Part shown: positions 8,401 through 17,079 of the stretch, one piece after another | Position numbering within the stretch: the first letter of the stretch is position 1 | Layout of the letters: each line of letters begins with the position of its first letter | From: Gammaproteobacteria bacterium | GTDB lineage: Bacteria > Pseudomonadota > Gammaproteobacteria > Pseudomonadales > Azotimanducaceae | Length of the DNA stretch: 64,000 nt | Direction: 5' to 3' | Assembly: GCA_009837185.1 (NCBI GenBank) | Contig: VXUA01000085.1 | Span: 26,051-90,050, forward strand | The notes under the pieces: model-generated | Database searches by the model: none | What the model was told of the DNA's origin: nothing | Seen by the model: the letters and a program-made list of their open reading frames with translations, nothing else | Position numbers and translations under genes: made by a program

Positions 8401-10870
8401 TTTTGTACGAACCACTCTCAGCATCTATGAAATCACTTACCATAACTTCTCCATCTTGCTCACCATCGTCATCGTCAAGCGTCTCCACTCTTTCGGTGTT
8501 TAAAAAGTAGGTAGCATTGGAGCCCTCCCCGCCAGGTCCGGTAGTTCCGAGACCGGATTGAGTATAGGTATAAAGTCCGATACCAAGTTCTGTACCGCTA
8601 TCACCGGTTAGATCGCCAATATCGGAAACGCTGAGATTGAAACGAACACCTTCCGAGACGATTCGGTAGCAGTTTTCATTTGTTGATACCAGCACATCAA
8701 AAACATTTTCTTCTTGATAATCTTCGAAAGCAAAAGATGTTATCGCACCCGTGGTGAGCAAATATAGACTGACGTCGTTTGGTCCGTGGCGATTACCAAT
8801 TACTGCAAAATCGGATAACCCATCTTGGTTTCTGTCGTGCATCGTTGCTATGCCTTTTAAGGTGAAGTCATTGTTTTCTCCTACCTTCCAACAAATCGAG
8901 CTATCAGCGCAAAAGCCTAAGTTCAATTTTCGATCTTGAGCACCATCCAATTTGTCGAACTCGCGCATCTCATCGGCATCAAGTTGTAGAAGATAAATCG
9001 TATCATTAGCAGAAAACAACAACATACCGGTCCGATTCGCTTCCGCAACACTGGGCAAATACGCCATGTGCTCTCCCATGCCTTGATCGGCTGTAGTACC
9101 TTGTACGATCCATGTACTTTCCAACGAGAGGAACTCCGACAGCATTCTTCGCGTACCAGTTCCCCCCGATGGAGCACTAGGAGCTTCGATCAAGTGTTCA
9201 AGCGACAATAAATAAATCGCGCCGACTACCTTCTGATCACCATCTCGAGTGCTGGGAGCCGAAATTGCCAGATCGTCTAGTCCATCGTTATTGAGGTCAT
9301 GAACACGAACGACTTCAAGACCAAAGTCATCATTCTTGTAATCGCTAATAATACGGCGGAGTCCAATGCTCTTGATCTCTGGGTCGAACGGATCCGCATC
9401 ATCAATGTTCGCGACCCCGTCACCGTCAATATCGGAGTCAGAATTGTCACCTATGCCATCGTTGTCTGTGTCGGACCATTCCGTGACATCATTTGGAAAT
9501 TGATCTACGTTATCGCCATGTCCATCACCGTCGGAATCATACCATTCGGTGGGGTCCAACGGGAAGAGATCAACATCAGCCGCGAATCCGTCTCCGTCCA
9601 CGTCAACCGTTGATGACGGTTCTTCAGTATCTGCTACTTGAAATTTCGTGATGTTGACGGACAGCACGGCGTCAGCACTTTGGTCGTGATTGGGTAACTC
9701 GTGCGAGATTCCACAAGGTTTACCATGACAGTCTTCATGGGGATTGGAAAACTTGTCAATGTCAATACCGTTATAAGCTTGTTCAGCATAGGACATCACT
9801 GTTCCGAATTCTTCCTCGACTCCGTGCCCGCGGGACCAGTAAAACGTACCGATTGCTCCTTGAACATAGGAATGCCCTAAACCGATGAGGTGTCCTATCT
9901 CGTGTGCTGTTACGTTGATTGGGCAGATGTTTGGATTCAACCAAACATGAGTGAGAATTGCCCGATCCAACCGATGTATGAAACCTCGTCCTCGCCAACC
10001 ACCTATATCTTCGGCGATGCCACACAATCCTGTACTCCCTGGGTGGTATGCAACAACTAAATCCGCACCGTATTTTTCAACTAACTCGTCTCTACGCTCG
10101 CGTGGTAGGAACTGCTCATCGTCCAGAATTTCAGGGATGCTTTCTTCATCTAAAACATCGGCAATGCGCAAATGAAGAGAACTACCACTACGTTCGTACA
10201 GGTATTGGGTGACTGCGAAAGTATGGCTGAAATACGCTTTCGCATCGGCAATGGATAAATGTTCGACAATACTTGAATCTTGAACTATTACTACATCGAT
10301 TGTCGGTGGAGCAGGAAAGTCTTCTGAGTCTAATGGATCCGTACCTTCAAAACGTTCATTTGCATCCGACACTCCATCCTCATCGGTATCTATTAAGAAG
10401 TTGATGTTCTCTTTAGAAATCGAGGTGAAGGGAAGCTCAGTCTCGCCTTCAAACCAAACAAAATCCAATGTGGAGTCGGAAGTTATAAACGGACCTTCAT
10501 GGAGGAGGAGTTCAAAGAACACGCTGCCAGCGGGTAATTTGCCAATCTCCACGTCGTAGGTTGCGACAGGAATCACCCCGTTTTCTGCAAGGTCACGGTT
10601 TAATGCGACGGTACCAAGAAACGCGGATTTTTCGTCTTTGAAGTCTTCGTCTTCAAAATGGCCAGTTACGGCTATCGTGGCATAGAGATTGTCGGTTGGA
10701 ATAACCTCATTGTTCTTTACTCCAAAAGTAACACTAGCAGTTTTACCATCTTCACTCTCAAGCGTACACGGACACTCAATTGAGACTCGTACCCATTCCA
10801 ATTGCGCGTGAGTGAATGTAGAAAAGACCAGCGTGGTTGAGAAAAGTAAGATAACGGTGAGTTTTTTCAT
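5465..10870 (-). CDS. Giant secreted zinc metallopeptidase with thrombospondin type 3 and FG-GAP repeats
   Basis: This is a 1801-residue secreted protein. The ATG at 10870 is chosen because AGGAGA lies just upstream and a clean signal peptide (MKKLTVILLF... to Ala-Gln, about residues 1-23) follows. An N-terminal domain contains IECPCTLE. The peptidase domain has HEIGHLIGLGH (323-333), the HExxHxxGxxH zinc site of the metzincins, and a VMSY Met-turn about 40 residues later. Two arrays of Asp-rich, calcium-binding thrombospondin type 3 repeats (about 420-493 and 1027-1253) separate two regions of FG-GAP/integrin-alpha-like repeats with DxDxDGxxD loops. The second array is unusually long. It probably acts outside the cell or at its surface. 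A paralogue lies at 48931-52671. The upstream membrane-anchored gene ends 72 bases away and may be co-transcribed. Confidence 0.88.
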   Translation of the reverse strand: MKKLTVILLFSTTLVFSTFTHAQLEWVRVSIECPCTLESEDGKTASVTFGVKNNEVIPTDNLYATIAVTGHFEDEDFKDEKSAFLGTVALNRDLAENGVIPVATYDVEIGKLPAGSVFFELLLHEGPFITSDSTLDFVWFEGETELPFTSISKENINFLIDTDEDGVSDANERFEGTDPLDSEDFPAPPTIDVVIVQDSSIVEHLSIADAKAYFSHTFAVTQYLYERSGSSLHLRIADVLDEESIPEILDDEQFLPRERRDELVEKYGADLVVAYHPGSTGLCGIAEDIGGWRGRGFIHRLDRAILTHVWLNPNICPINVTAHEIGHLIGLGHSYVQGAIGTFYWSRGHGVEEEFGTVMSYAEQAYNGIDIDKFSNPHEDCHGKPCGISHELPNHDQSADAVLSVNITKFQVADTEEPSSTVDVDGDGFAADVDLFPLDPTEWYDSDGDGHGDNVDQFPNDVTEWSDTDNDGIGDNSDSDIDGDGVANIDDADPFDPEIKSIGLRRIISDYKNDDFGLEVVRVHDLNNDGLDDLAISAPSTRDGDQKVVGAIYLLSLEHLIEAPSAPSGGTGTRRMLSEFLSLESTWIVQGTTADQGMGEHMAYLPSVAEANRTGMLLFSANDTIYLLQLDADEMREFDKLDGAQDRKLNLGFCADSSICWKVGENNDFTLKGIATMHDRNQDGLSDFAVIGNRHGPNDVSLYLLTTGAITSFAFEDYQEENVFDVLVSTNENCYRIVSEGVRFNLSVSDIGDLTGDSGTELGIGLYTYTQSGLGTTGPGGEGSNATYFLNTERVETLDDDDGEQDGEVMVSDFIDAESGSYKISREYYAVQASNMSQLADIDGDDRPEVVIWSASGPHIVLASQSISTLDANDDSVDGNILLDDSSSELEGVWLIAALNTKNHRTQNVFQSKSDPPANLLMAQEEADLITAIFDDLNELDNPAVPHRNSRVNLRSRLGYPNVYKLINIRDLRPGKSLSGMISLGNLESDAATYFMFTTTTQDASYHYTSALQIIFSSSLVALDRADGIEDGIASLHNNLDDTDLDGIPNIHDDDDDNDGALDSYDVFPLHADAIYDIDGDRVADSIDQFPRNPFAHSDLDFDGIPDNYDDDIDGDGIVNFEDDHPEDTDNDGVDNIFDDDDDGDGVADWNDDFPVDATKQYDTDGDGYADNIDLFPNNEKEWEDFDSDGIGDNSDTDDDNDGIEDQFDQFPRNASEWADTDGDGVGDNSDPFPDNAFEWEDNDGDGIGDRLKGASVSSYRIESDWSSLTRFREHATAYALRGFNVTDFSTLVLQSAEPGDLRGPVHLLSSMDLAQLDPLDQHRDHTIDVSTISVGSNSWELRGSYSSFGAVHKNGGAIVDLNSDNVSDLLMSNPLADLDNGMITIVNGARLLEADAFDGTSDGKINYVQCVRDNMCISILGTDGNFFGEKTTALKDLFGQNAWGIAATNLSFSEWHEDEIQSTQMLTLISTETLRELTKGLTDPVLSIDTVVEHGNVLRIYSEFPSSYAFFDEIRVSQLADFDGDGVEDLLVEYPSNESIYFLASRDILTADDTDGNKDGRVSIASIVNAPHSYRLDGFRPNKKHARTSRVNLPDDSTQLIPLTPTGGFFSFLLDVTELAVHDSADGSTDGIIAEISVEGTASWIIDGLDEVSLCNDSLNAGDTRVIGEVQEFFDSSRSRFYLFDVNTLETIVDTQGISENVVNVPEVAANDSFEIWTIRLGDQLSRGLESSRVSCAGDFDDDDVEDVVLSITTINDDYSRLRTSTILIMSSDLATLDGLDGSENNDVDLSLLWRTVDSD

Positions 10871-10942
10871 GGACACTCTCCTAAAAATTTCGAGTAAAAG
10901 GAATGTGGTTTTTGAACGATATTTCACAGTACTAGCGGCTCC

Positions 10943-11614
10943 TTAGTCTTCACGAAGGGGTACATACTTAGTGTTCACGTGCCTGTTCCGCAACGTCCCA
11001 AGAACATCTTTCTTCGTCGTGTCAATGTTTGCCTGTAATACACGAGTAGGAATGAGCCATCCTCCCTCGTCGGTGCCAGTCAATTCGTAGCTCCCCTGTT
11101 CTGTAGACACATATGCAAGCGTTTGACTATCACTTACCGTGAGAATGAGACGGGAGAAATCATCCTCATTCGAATCAGGTTCTGCAAAGATACGGTTGTT
11201 GCCAAAGTCATCGATTTCTATTCGATCAACAACGGCACGGTATCGTTTCTTTGTTTGCGGTATCGCGACGACAACAGGAGAACCGATAAGCCACTTCTCG
11301 TATTCTCCGTTGAAACTCACGTAGGCTGCCTCAGACGGTACATCCTCTGGACGTTCAATCGCGGTTTGATCGGTCTCAAACCACGCGTAATATACCTTTC
11401 GATCGGGTGTTTGCGTCGATGAACTCGCAGTAGTTTGCGGTTCGTCGCTCGTAATTTGAACTTCGGCGGAGTCTTTTTCGTTAGGGACCTCTTGTTCTGG
11501 CAACCAAAAGAATCGGACCAAGAAAATACCTGATACGAGAACAATGGCGAACGATGTTCCTAACGCAAGGCTCAGCGATTTTTTGGTTGAAGGACGGGTT
11601 TCAGATTTGCTCAA
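10943..11614 (-). CDS. Single-pass membrane protein, unknown function
   Basis: This is a protein of about 223 residues. The frame is open further upstream, but a strong GGAGGT ribosome site at 11624-11629 lies nine bases before TTG 11614, so that start is preferred over TTG 11659. A basic N-terminus rich in Ser, Thr and Lys leads to one hydrophobic helix (about residues 15-36). A low-complexity acidic linker follows, then a globular beta-rich C-terminal part that would sit in the periplasm. I recognise no family. It is transcribed in the same direction as the secreted metallopeptidase 72 bases downstream, so a shared operon and a role near that protein's export or display are possible but unproven. 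Confidence 0.65.
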   Translation of the reverse strand: MSKSETRPSTKKSLSLALGTSFAIVLVSGIFLVRFFWLPEQEVPNEKDSAEVQITSDEPQTTASSSTQTPDRKVYYAWFETDQTAIERPEDVPSEAAYVSFNGEYEKWLIGSPVVVAIPQTKKRYRAVVDRIEIDDFGNNRIFAEPDSNEDDFSRLILTVSDSQTLAYVSTEQGSYELTGTDEGGWLIPTRVLQANIDTTKKDVLGTLRNRHVNTKYVPLRED

Positions 11615-12049
11615 GATGGATTTACCTCCGTAACGACTGCTTGAATTTTTTGTGCTCAAATGACACTACGTCAGGGTATTATGTTAGAAGCATCGACTAC
11701 AGCGTTTGACGCAGCAATTCTTACACGGTATTTGCAGTCGTTTTTGCCTAGTATCAGCGGAATTGGTGCAAGCAAGCTAGCCGCATTGAGTGAACATGCA
11801 TATACCCACTTTTTTCTTGCAATTGTGATCCACTCCCATCTGTAGACTCAACACTCTCACCGAAAGTTCCACTTCGTCCAATCGACTCAGGCCTACTGTA
11901 AGTTCTTCTATCGAATTCTATGGGCAGACGACGGTGGAATGTACTGAGACATTTGGGGAACTACTAGTGCTAGCGATTTTGAGAATGATATAGCTGCATG
12001 TTGGGGAAATCGAGAAGACTGCGACTACTTATCTTAGCAAGACACCCAG
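11615..12049. other. Intergenic region, no gene seen
   Basis: This is the boundary between the metallopeptidase locus and the restriction island. It contains the GGAGGT ribosome site (11624-11629) of the leftward gene. A short plus-strand reading frame from 11660 has no ribosome site and no recognisable content. I see no RNA gene. Confidence 0.55.
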
Positions 12050-13781
12050 TTACACTGAATCTAAATCAACACTAGATCCGACTGAGTACTTCGTCACAAT
12101 CCGATTAATCTCTCTTTTCCAATCTGGCGCTTCTTCATTTGCACGAGACCGGCATTCTACTAGCATGTTCTTCAACAACCGAGGCATTTCAGACCATCGT
12201 CCAGTTCCTGATTCAATGAATCGGCTGAAGTCAGATAAAGTCATCGGAACTATGGACAGACTAATCTTCTGATCATCGTTCAAATACCAATGACCATCAC
12301 GAAATGTATTCGCAGTGTTGCTGTCTACCTCTACCGCGAGAAATAACCCAAACACTTCCTTTTCTTCGTACTGTTGTACGTATTTCGCTACATGTCGGCG
12401 AACAGGTTCTCCTTCGACAGCTTCTTGCCGCGACGATCGCGTGAGCGTAACTTCCACTACCACCACCGTATTTGAGAACTCGAAGATCATGTCTGGACCA
12501 CCACCTGGCGCGCAATGCACAGGTAAATAGTCATGATCGATCTGAAAACGTCGCGCTTCCCAAGGTTCGTTGACGAGACTGCCAATTGCCAAAAATGCTC
12601 GCCACACAATCCATTCAAGATGGGCGGGGAACTATCGTAAAGCGCGTGCTATCCTGTAGGGTCACGGAGAGTTTATTTGCTCCAATTGCATCAATCAATC
12701 GAACGATATTTCCGACCTCGGCGGATTGTTTTTTTGCGTATTCACGCTCGTTAATTTCTGATATCCGTTTTTCTAGCTCATAGCGAATCTCGTCCAATTC
12801 TCGTTTTGGTATTGACGCAGATGGTAAGTCCACCTTTATTCCACGAAGCTCTAACTTTGATATCAGATTCACGATGAGCTGATGTGAATGTTGTTTATCG
12901 TCGGTAGGTAAATCGGTACCCATCCACAACGATCGCAAATACGATTCGTCCGTAGTAGCACTCGCACTTGCGCTTCTGAGAAACTCTACAAGCTTCTCTC
13001 GCATAGGTGAAAGGACTATGCCACGTCCTGCGGCCCGAAAGAGACCTGTGGCTTTTAGATAGCGAAAAGATAGATCCGCATAGTCGTCCAGGGTACTAGT
13101 CTGAAGTGTCGTCAATCTGGACTTCCCTTCGTAAACTTCGTTTGCGTATTGTCTCCTATTGATTGAGTTCGCTAGACCTGCTCGAAACCCTCCGAGTTCG
13201 AGTACGATCGGTTTAACACCGTTATCAGGGGACGAAGTTTGGATGAATAGAGCAAATTCTTGAAATGAGAGTTTCTGTTCTAGGTTTTGATTTCCAAGTT
13301 CTGCAAAAGTATCTAAAACAAACTGTAATGGAGAAAAATCCGCGAATTTTCCAGCGTATCGATCCTCGATAACAGATGGTATGCGATAACTCAATAAACA
13401 CCTTAAGAAGCACTCTTGTTGTGCGCCAACCGACTTGCTGGCTATGAGACGGTGGCCACTGGGTGTAATTTCGTAAGCTCGCCCGGAAAGTTCGCACCCA
13501 TCGATGGCAGTCTGCGTTACTGGGCTGGGTAAATTTGGCGTGATTAAACCGAGCTGGCTCAGAGCAGAACGCCATTTTCTTCCCAAGTCAGACGCATCCT
13601 CTCCGGCACGAACCCGCGGGGCAACGAGGATGCCATTTTCATGGAGAAGCGAGGCGAATGCGTTCTCCTGTTCCCTCCCTTCCAAGTTCCCGTTCAAGGA
13701 CGAGTGTTGCAATGCTTGTAAGGCATCGCGGAGTCTGTAGGGAGTTCGTACGGTCGTATTACCGATATGCCATACTACCAT
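12050..13781 (-). pseudogene. AlwI-like type II restriction endonuclease, split by a one-base insertion
   Basis: The reading begins at ATG 13781, abutting the TAG of the methyltransferase with no gap. The first 380 or so residues start with an IGNTTVRTPYRLR-like segment and include NGNLEGREQENAF, which I associate with the AlwI endonuclease family. The frame ends at 12615, but the neighbouring frame continues without loss as HLEWIVWRAFLAIGSL. It carries the catalytic core GGGPDMIFEF...VVVVEVTLT, a PD-(D/E)xK arrangement. Removing one C from a CCCC run (minus strand, near 12633) restores a single protein of about 575 residues. As written the nuclease core is cut off, leaving the methyltransferase alone. 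A sequencing error in the homopolymer is the alternative. Confidence 0.78.
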
Positions 13782-15665
13782 CTACCAACCCACAAACAAG
13801 TACTCGTGTACCGAATTTTGGTTAGACTCTTTATGGTTTGCAAAGCAATATTTGTGATCGATTTGCATTACTTCCACATGATGCTTGTACTTGGCGACGA
13901 TGGAAATAATCGTTTCTTTAGTTGGCAAGGAATTGGAAGAGTACGACACCAACACGATACTGTCCCGTAATCGTCCAAGTAACTTATCGAACGCATCTTC
14001 AGCACCCGATCTAGAACTAAACGGCGTTGGATAGCTCTTAAACTTCTTTGTCTTAGTGTGCCACTGAATATCCACACCCTTCCACCCTTTTGCAAGCCCC
14101 TCTAGAAAGTGATATCTACGCACGTATTCATTGTCGGACAATGGACTGTAGTAAGGTGGATCTAAGTACACGAGATCAGCTTTATACCGAGTTGACATAG
14201 CATCACCATGACGCGCTACGTTCTTTTCCCCGTTGTCGAACACCGCATTGTTAATAAGCTTAACTGCATTTCGTATGTGCTCCTCCATGCTCAACCGAAG
14301 ATCGACGCGTCCATCGTCGTAACGCAGTCCTGTGAAGGTGAATATTCCCCGTGCTCGTTTTTTAATGCACGCTCGTAAGAGAGCTGACATTGCAATAGCT
14401 CGCTTGGTCCCATTTCTTAACTTCACAATATTAGAGCGGACCAAATCAATGACGGCGTTGTCGGCGTCCGCGAAATACAGACCGGCAAAGGTGTCTTGTA
14501 CAAATGTGTTCACATTGGGGTTAGGCGCAAAAAGGTCATCCGTATCTTGTTCGGTCAACTGAATGTGATTGTTTGCGATCATCGCATCTGCAATCGTCGC
14601 ATTCATCGTCATATAGTCGTTTGCGATCACTTTTTTACCCATCGTCTTAAACATGTAGCTAACTACACCTGAGCCGGAGAACAAATCCAATACCGAATCA
14701 AATGAGAACTGTTGAGCTACTTCATGAATGTGGGGCAGTACCTTATTTTTCGCACCCATGTAACGAGTTGGTGGATACTGCTTCATCTGAGCATTCATGG
14801 GTTTCGGAACCGCACGCAAGGATAGTCGCTGTCGAGGTTTAATCGTAACGATAGCGTCTTCGCTATTTCTTGTTGTCGACTTGGAACTAATGTTCCTTCG
14901 TGTGCTGACTATTTCTATCTCGTGAGGTGCATACAACTCATGGACGAGAGGATGGTTTGAATTGGTGAGAAGCACGTAGCAACCCTTGCTCTGTAGCTGG
15001 CTAGTTAGTTCTGCTAGTTCTCGGTGGTCTTCTTCATAGAATTGTTCTTTCGTATATCGTTTGAAATCGGCGTATTTAGATACAGGTAAGTAGGGCGGAT
15101 CAAGATAGACAAAGTCTCCTGGCTTCGTCGTGTGAGTGAGAATCTCCTTATAGTCCGAGTGCAGTATTTGAGCATGTTGCAGAGCGACGGAAGCAGTTTC
15201 AAGAACTTCATAAGGGTATAGATCGGGGTTCTTGTATTTGCCGTAGGGTACATTGAAGTGACCTTGTTTGTTGACCCGATAGAGTCCGTTGTAACATGTG
15301 CGATTCAGATAAATTGTCCGCGCAGCAGCGAACGCGGGTTCAAGCTCCTCAAATCGTCGCTCGCGAATTTTGTAAAAGTACTCTTTGCTGTTCTCAAACT
15401 GAGAAAGATGAGTTAGAACAGCATCCAGTTCATGAACGATACAGCGATAGGTGTTGATAAGTTCAAGATTCGAATCTGAAAGCACTGCTTCACGAGGCCG
15501 AAGGGCGAAAAACATTGACCCTCCGCCAAGAAACGGTTCGACATAGCGATCGAATTTGCGTGGTGCTTTAGCCAGTAATTCATTAAGCAGTTGGGTCTTT
15601 CCACCAGCCCACTTCAGGAATGGTTTCGCGCATGTCACTTTAGGTTTTGTCTGTATGCTACTCAT
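13782..15665 (-). CDS. Tandem two-domain adenine-N6 DNA methyltransferase of a type IIS system
   Basis: This 627-residue protein fuses two D12-class (Dam-like) adenine methyltransferase domains. Domain 1 has PFLKWAGGKTQLL (about residue 15), YVEPFLGGGSMFF (about 41) and LDPPYLPVS. Domain 2 has PTRYMGAKNKVLP (about 295), DLFSGSGVVSY and LDPPYYSPLS. Such fusions, as in M.FokI, protect the two different strands of an asymmetric site, which fits the adjacent AlwI-like nuclease; AlwI itself recognises GGATC. Both domains keep the SAM-binding and DPPY motifs, so the enzyme should be active. The nuclease start follows its stop directly (TAG then ATG), which indicates translational coupling. With the nuclease frameshifted, this would now act as a solitary methylase. 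Confidence 0.88.
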   Translation of the reverse strand: MSSIQTKPKVTCAKPFLKWAGGKTQLLNELLAKAPRKFDRYVEPFLGGGSMFFALRPREAVLSDSNLELINTYRCIVHELDAVLTHLSQFENSKEYFYKIRERRFEELEPAFAAARTIYLNRTCYNGLYRVNKQGHFNVPYGKYKNPDLYPYEVLETASVALQHAQILHSDYKEILTHTTKPGDFVYLDPPYLPVSKYADFKRYTKEQFYEEDHRELAELTSQLQSKGCYVLLTNSNHPLVHELYAPHEIEIVSTRRNISSKSTTRNSEDAIVTIKPRQRLSLRAVPKPMNAQMKQYPPTRYMGAKNKVLPHIHEVAQQFSFDSVLDLFSGSGVVSYMFKTMGKKVIANDYMTMNATIADAMIANNHIQLTEQDTDDLFAPNPNVNTFVQDTFAGLYFADADNAVIDLVRSNIVKLRNGTKRAIAMSALLRACIKKRARGIFTFTGLRYDDGRVDLRLSMEEHIRNAVKLINNAVFDNGEKNVARHGDAMSTRYKADLVYLDPPYYSPLSDNEYVRRYHFLEGLAKGWKGVDIQWHTKTKKFKSYPTPFSSRSGAEDAFDKLLGRLRDSIVLVSYSSNSLPTKETIISIVAKYKHHVEVMQIDHKYCFANHKESNQNSVHEYLFVGW

Positions 15666-16202
15666 TTTGGGTGAAAGACACGATACTGTTGGTTGGGTCT
15701 ACGGAAGCCAAGCTAACGTAATCAGGGTGAGAGACTGTGTTTCAATGTCGAGAATTAGACGAAATGTTAGCATCGTTTACGTAGGAACATTTTAACAATT
15801 TCTTATTTAATCGCAAATTAGAGTCCTGACATCGAAATACGAATCTCTCGATGGATAAAAGGGAGCTTTATCGGAAAAATTGCGCTTGCTTTTAACAGAA
15901 CTGAAAAGTCTGCATGCTAGCGGACCCCACACAACTTGTTGCTAATGCGTTGGGAATGAGGAAATCTCGTTAGCGTGTCCACAAGCGTGCACTTGATAAT
16001 GGACGCTAGGATTAATAATTGCAATATAGGCAGGAACCATCGTTTCACGAAGTCCCTCGTGCCGGAGGAGCCCTTCAGTTAGACTAGCCTTTCATTCACG
16101 GCATCAAAATTACTTCACAATGCTATCTAGAGACTGGCCTCGGGAGTAAGTTCTCGTTACAGTTGTTCGAATTCTAGGATTTGTCCACTAAACGACCCAC
16201 TT
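15666..16202. other. Intergenic region with an inverted repeat copy
   Basis: No gene is seen in these 537 bases. The region holds the 5' flank of the methyltransferase gene and, at 15977-16010, a minus-orientation copy of the island's palindromic repeat. Confidence 0.55.
15977..16010 (-). repeat. Island palindromic repeat, copy 1 (minus orientation)
   Basis: Read on the minus strand it contains CCTAGCGTCCATTATCAAG followed by TGCACGCTTGTGGAC. It folds as a hairpin with outer arms TAGCG/CGCTA (the last bases lie just outside the interval), middle arms TCCA/TGGA and inner arms CAAG/CTTG. It matches the plus-orientation copy at 16636-16665 over about 30 bases, but the inner arms are CAAG/CTTG instead of GAAG/CTTC, so pairing is kept. 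It lies about 310 bases upstream of the methyltransferase start. Confidence 0.7.
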
Positions 16203-16544
16203 CTACCAGATCCGAACAAAGACTTCATTCTCAATGAGCAACACTGTCTTGCGCTGTTCATCACCCGCCGGAACTTCCATTGTGAATTCCTCAGTCAATG
16301 GGTCTTTGGCACCATTTTTTTGCCAATGAATAATCTCAGGGAAGGTAGCCACTCGATTTTGCCATTGTGTAACAGCAGCTGTCCGAATTTTCTCAAGTTC
16401 CGGTCGTGACAAAGTTGGAGGCTCGCTGCTCACTGCGTAATCGCCGTTGAAGAACCCGTACTCAAAATCCGCATCGTACTCCGACGGAGGTTGTATGTCT
16501 TTGATGAAATCTTTAATTTGTTGTCCGGGGACATATCTGGTCAT
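16203..16544 (-). CDS. Small protein, unknown function
   Basis: This is a 113-residue soluble protein from ATG 16544, preferred over ATG 16550 because AAGG is then at a normal distance. It is acidic in its first half (YDADFEYGFF) with a C-terminal beta-rich part. It has no signal peptide, membrane segment or motif that I recognise. The gene stands alone, with about 500 bases of empty sequence on one side and 350 on the other. It is bracketed by inverted copies of the island repeat at 15977-16010 and 16636-16665, as a small mobile cassette would be. It could be a toxin, an antitoxin or a defence accessory, but nothing in the sequence shows this. Confidence 0.5.
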   Translation of the reverse strand: MTRYVPGQQIKDFIKDIQPPSEYDADFEYGFFNGDYAVSSEPPTLSRPELEKIRTAAVTQWQNRVATFPEIIHWQKNGAKDPLTEEFTMEVPAGDEQRKTVLLIENEVFVRIW

Positions 16545-16890
16545 CGGCATTGCCTTGCTTGTTACTTTGAATTATGCCTGTACCTTCAAGATGCCCCTTC
16601 AATCGCTGATAGATCTTGTTAATTTCGTTTCTCAACGTCCATTATGAAGTGCACTTCTCTGTGGACTCTGGGTTTTAAAGTACCGGTGGTAACACAATAA
16701 ACTGCACAGGTGAGGTTGTCTTTAAAGAGAGAAGGCTGTAAATCATGTCCAAGCGTTTTCTATCGACCGACGAAAGTTTGGGATTTGGTGCCTGTTAGTG
16801 CGTTCGCCTTGACACGTTAGATTTGAACTTGACAGCCCAATTGAGGTCCATCTCGTTCCAAATTAAAGTCTCTCTCGACACTACTCAGAT
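16545..16890. other. Intergenic region with a palindromic repeat
   Basis: The gap lies between the 113-residue protein and the end of the Ntn-hydrolase operon. Apart from the repeat copy at 16636-16665 I see no coding region or RNA. Confidence 0.5.
16636..16665 (+). repeat. Island palindromic repeat, copy 2
   Basis: It begins CGTCCATTATGAAGTGCAC and ends with TTCTCTGTGGA. Its core GAAGTGCACTTC (16646-16657) is a perfect 12-bp palindrome, flanked by CCA and TGG that can also pair. It lies about 90 bases upstream of the minus-strand start at 16544. Related copies are at 15977, 18512 and 21884, with a weaker one at 20910. Confidence 0.75.
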
Positions 16891-17079
16891 CTAGATTTCA
16901 ACCTCTTCCAACGTGTTGAGATCTGGCGACTCACGCCGTTCCTTGAGCCGTTTCTCCAGATCAGGTAAGTGTTTTTCCATCTTGCGCACAAATTCACGTT
17001 GTTCTTCTGTCAAGGGTTTTATGAGCTTGTGAGCGCGCGCAATTACTTCTTCTAATTCCTTATCCTTGTTCACGGTCAT
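16891..17079 (-). CDS. Small charged helical protein partnered with the Ntn hydrolase
   Basis: This is a 62-residue protein from ATG 17079, chosen because AGGAGA sits six bases upstream and the ATG overlaps the end of the preceding gene by 20 bases. The sequence is very rich in Lys, Glu and Leu (ELEEVIARAHKLIKPLTEEQ) and is almost certainly an extended helix or coiled coil. It has no signal peptide. The overlap with the Ntn-hydrolase gene means the two are translated together, so it may bind, regulate or act as an adaptor for that protein. I recognise no family. Confidence 0.6.
   Translation of the reverse strand: MTVNKDKELEEVIARAHKLIKPLTEEQREFVRKMEKHLPDLEKRLKERRESPDLNTLEEVEI

Noticed and set aside
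11660..11845. Small plus-strand frame beside the restriction island
   Set aside because: There is no ribosome site, no recognisable composition, and it starts next to the leader of a leftward gene.
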